DNA of 64,000 bases from Trebonia sp963836195 (lineage in GTDB: Bacteria; Actinomycetota; Actinomycetes; Streptosporangiales; Streptosporangiaceae): positions 186,001 through 250,000 of the forward strand of contig CAWIIX010000015.1 of the NCBI GenBank assembly GCA_963836195.1. Reading direction: 5' to 3'. The notes beneath the pieces were generated by a model, which worked only from the letters and a program-made list of their open reading frames with translations, was not told where the DNA came from and ran no database searches. Positions 60,715 to 64,000 of this stretch are shown in pieces (the stretch's first letter is position 1; the number at the start of each line of letters is the position of its first letter). A program made the translations under genes and the position numbers.

Positions 60715-60873
60715 CCGGCAGCATAGTCAAGCAGTGGCGACCGGACTGCCCTTGAGGCGCTCGCGACCACGTCCTAGTCACGGAAGCCGCCGACTGCCGA
60801 CCCGACCGCGCCCGATACCACCCGCAGCCGGTGGAGGTCAATGATATGATCACTCTAAGTGATCTAGCGCATC

Positions 60874-61173
60874 ATGCACCTGCTCGCGCTGGCGGACCCG
60901 GGGATTATCTGCGAACCGCTCGTGCGGCCTGGGCGGTCCCTGTACGAGGGACACGATGGCTTGGTCAGCTTCGTCGGCGACATGCATGCCGCGTTCGGGC
61001 GCTACCAGCTCGAGGTCGACAAGATCACCGAACGAGACGGGACGAGACTGGCGGTCCAGGCCAGGATGCTGCCGGAATCCGGGCGCGAGCCGATGGCGCC
61101 CACGTCAATCATCATCGTGTTCACCTTCCGCGATGGCTTGATCGCCCATGTGGAAGGGGAGCGTTATGAGTGA
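60874..61173 (+). CDS. SnoaL/NTF2-like protein, probably N-terminally truncated
   Basis: Ninety-nine residues: MHLLALADPGIICEPLVRPG, LYEGHDGLVSFVGDMHAAFGRYQLEVDKI and SIIIVFTFRDGLIAHVEGERYE, resembling the second half of a SnoaL-like fold. The first helices of the family are missing. An ATG in another frame (60831) hints that the original N-terminus was lost by frameshift. Function unknown. Confidence 0.5.
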   Translation: MHLLALADPGIICEPLVRPGRSLYEGHDGLVSFVGDMHAAFGRYQLEVDKITERDGTRLAVQARMLPESGREPMAPTSIIIVFTFRDGLIAHVEGERYE

Positions 61174-61209
61174 TGCTATTCCCGGCTGCCTCGTGAGGAT
61201 CAAACGTCT

Positions 61210-61380
61210 CGAAAGCTTTCGGTAAGTGCCGATATATTTCGACTAGATGATGACCGCAAAGACTCGATAATGCCCTCTCCTTTGCCGACGGGCACCTTAC
61301 CCGGTTCAGCCGAAAGTCCTGTATCTATCGATGCTCCCGTGCTGTCTACGTCGAAAGTATTCGTTGTCGAAACATTTCCG
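61210..61380. promoter_or_regulatory. CGAAA-type palindromes upstream of xylanase
   Basis: CGAAAGCTTTCG at 61210-61221 is a perfect 12-bp palindrome. CGAAAGTATTCG (61352-61363) and CGAAACATTTCCG (61368-61380) are near copies. This form resembles the CGAA-type operators described for LacI-family xylan regulators (BxlR) of streptomycetes. They lie 136-306 bp upstream of the xylanase. Confidence 0.5.
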
Positions 61381-61400
61381 AAACCCATTGACCGCTAATG

Positions 61401-61474
61401 GGGCCGGATCAATACTGACGCCAATGACGGCCCGCTAGGGCCGTCCGCCGGACCGCATTAATGCGATCCGGCCC
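61401..61474 (+). promoter_or_regulatory. Structured leader upstream of xylanase
   Basis: An outer 10-bp stem (GGGCCGGATC 61401-61410 with GATCCGGCCC 61465-61474) encloses an 8-bp perfect stem with GCTA loop (61426-61445) and the palindrome CGCATTAATGCG (61454-61465). It ends 41 bp before the start codon. It may be a terminator for upstream transcription or an mRNA-stabilising/attenuating leader. Confidence 0.5.
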
Positions 61475-61515
61475 TCCCGGTCGACGACGACCCCGCCCTG
61501 AGGAGGACGCCGTAC

Positions 61516-62550
61516 ATGAACGGTCCCCCCGCCCTTACCGAAGCCGACGGCAACGGCCGTCGGCGCAGCCGGTTGCGGCTGCTCATCGTCGCCTGCGCGG
61601 CCATGCTGGCCGCGGCGGCGACGGTGGCGCTGCCCGGCACCGCGCACGCCGCCACCTGTTCCAACCAGACCGGCACGAACAACGGCTACTACTACCAGAT
61701 GTGGAGCAATGGCCAGGGCTCTGCCTGCGTCACCGTAGGCTCCGGCGGCAACCAGTACTCCACGAACTGGAGCGGCATCGGCGACTTCGTCGCCGGCGTC
61801 GGCTGGCAGCCGGGCAGCAACCAGACGGTCAGTTTCAGCGGAAGCATGAACGCCAGCGGCGGCACCGCGCTGGCCTCCCTCTACGGCTGGTCGACCAACC
61901 CGCTGGTCGAGTACTACGTCATCGAGGACGATCAGGGCGGTAGCCCCTCGCTGGGCACCTTCATGGGCACCACGACCAGCGATGGCGCCACGTACAACCT
62001 CTACGAGCACCAGCAGGTCAACCAGCCCTGCATTACCGGCAACAGCTGCACCTTCGAGCAGTACCTGGCGATCCGGCAGGGAAACACCACCAGCGGGACG
62101 ATCACCACGCAGAACCTCTTCAACGCGTGGGCCAGCCACGGGATGAACCTCGGCTCGCTCAACTACCAGATCTTCGCCACCGAGGCCTGGGGCGGCGGCA
62201 GTGGTAGCTCCAACTTCACTGTTAGCCACGGCTCGTCCGGCGGCGGCGGCGGCGGCGGAGGAGGAGGCGGCGGAGGCGGCTCAGGCGGCTGCACGGCGAC
62301 GCTGTCGGCAGGCACGGTCGGCAGCAACTGGTACAACCTCAACGTCGCGGTCACCGGCTCGAGCACCTGGACCGTGACGGTGAACATGGTCGCGCCGTCC
62401 GTGGTCTACTCGACCTCGAACGTCAACGCCACCTGGCCCAGCCAGTACGTCATGAAAGCCACGCCCAACGGCAGCGGCAACAACTGGAGCTTCACGGTCT
62501 CCACCAACGGGACATGGACCTGGCCCTCGGTCTCCTGTAGTACCGGCTAA
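61516..62550 (+). CDS. Secreted GH11 endo-1,4-beta-xylanase with polyglycine linker and C-terminal binding domain
   Basis: A 344-residue xylanase. The signal peptide has a long n-region (LRLLIVACAAMLAAAATVALPGTAHA). The jelly-roll catalytic domain carries the nucleophile in NPLVEYYVIED (Glu132) and the acid/base in IFATEAWGGGSGSSN (Glu223). A run of about 14 glycines (62238-62285) links to an 85-residue Ser/Thr/Trp-rich domain bounded by cysteines (GGCTATLSAGTVG ... WPSVSCSTG), probably a CBM2-like carbohydrate-binding module. GAGGAGGACGCC precedes ATG 61516. Confidence 0.92.
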   Translation: MNGPPALTEADGNGRRRSRLRLLIVACAAMLAAAATVALPGTAHAATCSNQTGTNNGYYYQMWSNGQGSACVTVGSGGNQYSTNWSGIGDFVAGVGWQPGSNQTVSFSGSMNASGGTALASLYGWSTNPLVEYYVIEDDQGGSPSLGTFMGTTTSDGATYNLYEHQQVNQPCITGNSCTFEQYLAIRQGNTTSGTITTQNLFNAWASHGMNLGSLNYQIFATEAWGGGSGSSNFTVSHGSSGGGGGGGGGGGGGGSGGCTATLSAGTVGSNWYNLNVAVTGSSTWTVTVNMVAPSVVYSTSNVNATWPSQYVMKATPNGSGNNWSFTVSTNGTWTWPSVSCSTG

Positions 62551-62583
62551 CCGGGGAAGGCCACCCCTGGTGGCCTTCCCCGG
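62551..62583 (+). terminator. Terminator hairpin after xylanase
   Basis: A perfect 15-bp stem (CCGGGGAAGGCCACC and complement) with CCT loop begins immediately after the xylanase stop. Confidence 0.85.
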
Positions 62584-62589
62584 GTGACA

Positions 62590-62628
62590 GGCCCCGGCTC
62601 GCGGTTGCATCAGCTGCGAGCCGGGGCC
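62590..62628 (-). terminator. Second hairpin, probably for the convergent Ltp gene
   Basis: A perfect 13-bp stem (GGCCCCGGCTCGC and complement) with a 13-nt loop lies 30 bp downstream of the minus-strand Ltp3-like gene stop. Confidence 0.75.
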
Positions 62629-62657
62629 GTCGGTTGCGGCCAGCTCGGCTTCCACCG

Positions 62658-63822
62658 TTAGCCCGGCGTGCTCGACACCACCCACATCGAGAAGTACTGC
62701 GAGCCGCCGCCATAGGCGTGCCCGAGCGCGGTCCGCGCGCCAGGCACCTGGTGCGCGCCCGCCTTGCCCATCACCTGCAGCGCCGACTCGGCGAACCGGA
62801 GCAGCCCGGACGCGCCGATCGGGTTGGAGGAAAGGACCCCGCCGGACGGGTTTACCGGCAGCCGCCCGCCGATCTCGGTCTCGCCCGCCTCGGTCAGCCG
62901 CCACCCCTCGCCGGGCGCGGCGAAGCCGAGGTTCTCCAGCCACATCGGCTCGTACCAGGAGAACGGCACGTAGATCTCGGCCACGTCGATCTCGTCGATC
63001 GGGGAGGTGATGCCTGCCTTCGACCACAGCTCGGCCGCCGCCGCGACCCCGGCCGCCGGGTTCACCGGGTCCTTGCCGGAGAACATGGTCGGCTCGGTCC
63101 GCATCGCGGTCGCCCGGATCCACGCCACCGGCCGGCCGGCCGCCTCCGAAGAAAGCGCTGCCGCTTCGTCGCCGATGATCACCGCGCACGCGCCGTCCGA
63201 CGACGGGCAGGTCTCGTCGTACCGGACCGGATCCCACAGCATGGGGGAGGCCTGCACCGACTCCAGCGTGATGTCGCCCTGCTGCAGATGCGCATACGGA
63301 TTCAAAGCGCCGTTGCGCCGGTCCTTGACCGCGACCATCGCGCCGATGTGCGACGGCGCGCCGCTGCGGCGGATGTAGGCGCGGATATGCGGCGCGAAGT
63401 ACCCGCCGGCCCCGGCCACCACCTGGATGCTGAACGGCGGCGCGATCGACAGCGCCCACATCGCGTTCGACTCCGACTGCTTCTCGAACGCGACCGCGAG
63501 CACCCGCCGGTGCACCCCCGCCTGCACCAGGTTGGCGGTGACGATGCCGGTGGCGCCGCCGACCGAGCCCGCCGTGTGCACCCGCAGCAGCGGCTTGCCG
63601 ACCGCGCCGAGCGCGTCCGCCAGGTACAGCTCGGGCATCATCACGCCCTCGAACAGGTCGGGCGCCTTCCCGACCACGACCGCGTCGATGTCGGCGAAGG
63701 TGAGCCCGGCGTCCGCGAGGGCCCGGTCGGCCGCCTCCCGGCACAGCCCCGCCATCGACACGTCGGTCCGCTTGGACCGGTGCCTGGTCTGGCCCGACCC
63801 CGAGCACGGCCGCCTGCATCAT
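62658..63822 (-). CDS. ltp3: Ltp3-like thiolase-fold lipid-transfer protein, apparent frameshift
   Basis: A 387-residue thiolase-like protein of the sterol side-chain pathway, matching mycobacterial Ltp3: DIDAVVVGKAPDLFEGVMMPELYLADALG, RVHTAGSVGGATG, ASPMLWDPVRYDETCPSSDGA, EIYVPFSWYEPMWLENLGFA and ALGHAYGGGSQYFSMWVV. The usual nucleophilic cysteine position is Ser (AGSVGG), as in Ltp proteins acting as aldolases or scaffolds. Near 63785 the N-terminal frame (MQAAVLGVG) shifts; one extra C explains it. ATG 63822 overlaps the upstream Ltp4-like stop (ATGA). Confidence 0.8.
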
Positions 63823-64000
63823 CGCCCCTCCATCACGCACGCCAGGTTCTGCTGCAGCAGCGGCCCGCTGGTCGCGTGCCCGAGCGCGCGGTCCGCCCGG
63901 CCGGTCATGATCGCCGTCGGCCGCGCAGCCGATCCGCGCCAGCCCGGCCGCGAACATCGGGTTCCCGCACAGCGCCCCGCCGGACGGGTTGACGTCGACG
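63819..64000 (-). CDS. Ltp4-like thiolase-fold protein, C-terminal part (runs off window), apparent frameshift
   Basis: The visible end VDVNPSGGALCGNPMFAAGLARIGCAAD continues, after a one-base shift near 63904, as IMTGRADRALGHATSGPLLQQNLACVMEGR. This matches the C-terminus of Ltp4-type proteins, which pair with Ltp3. Its TGA overlaps the next ATG, so the two are translationally coupled. The remainder lies beyond base 64000. Confidence 0.7.
   Translation of the reverse strand, partial: STSTRPAGRCAGTRCSRPGWRGSAARPTAIMTGRADRALGHATSGPLLQQNLACVMEGR

Noticed and set aside
62238..62285. GGC/GGA repeat as a CRISPR or intergenic satellite
   Set aside because: It is in frame inside the xylanase and encodes a polyglycine linker.

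Overview
The window is about 70% G+C and reads as chromosome of an actinomycete. Indicators are the dense high-GC coding, frequent GTG/TTG starts, SCO6745-family and DUF574-type genes, ECF41 sigma factors, a NirBD operon with an actinobacterial HemD-regulator, and mycobacterial-type steroid catabolism with KstR/KstR2-like operators. The genus cannot be fixed from this sequence. No rRNA, tRNA or CRISPR was seen.

Layout. 0.2-24.6 kb is mixed housekeeping and accessory DNA: an ATP-dependent DNA ligase, a cyclic-nucleotide-sensor/thioredoxin-reductase fusion, a PPOX protein, an ISKra4 transposase relic (3.6-4.5 kb), an FAD-oxidoreductase/ECF41 chimeric pseudogene (5.6-6.7 kb), an IS630 element (10.1-11.2 kb), a PhyH dioxygenase, three methyltransferases (two complete, one possible relic), an ECF41 sigma factor facing an NmrA-type reductase, a saccharopine-dehydrogenase-like enzyme, a hydrolase/regulator pair and an ankyrin protein. 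24.6-32.3 kb is a methylhexahydroindanone-propionate (HIP, sterol rings C/D) catabolic block: fadE33-, fadE31/32- and fadD3-like genes on the minus strand, divergent from fadE30-ipdF across a KstR2-like palindrome. 32.3-37.9 kb encodes secreted glycoside hydrolases (GH53 and a large GH42-like enzyme). 38.0-43.5 kb is a tight five-gene minus-strand operon: carrier protein, acyl-CoA-dehydrogenase-like flavoprotein, HemN-type radical SAM enzyme, class II synthetase-like amino acid:carrier-protein ligase and a free-standing adenylation enzyme. It looks like an uncharacterised carrier-tethered amino-acid tailoring system and is the most interesting locus here. 44-45 kb is a GH18 chitinase under a perfect palindrome. 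45-57 kb has MFS exporters, the nirB-nirD-hemD operon, two TetR regulators with divergent targets, an aldo/keto reductase and a VOC protein. 57.6-64 kb returns to sterol side-chain catabolism (fadA5-like thiolase, CYP125, Ltp3/Ltp4-like proteins), interrupted by a GH11 xylanase.

The gene set suggests a soil saprotroph using plant polymers (galactan, xylan, chitin) and sterols, with assimilatory nitrite reduction. Many otherwise well-conserved genes carry single-base indels, mostly at G/C runs (about 2.2, 26-32, 32.5-33.4, 36.0, 51.3 and 63.8 kb). Much of this may be sequencing error rather than gene death, so frameshift calls are marked as apparent.
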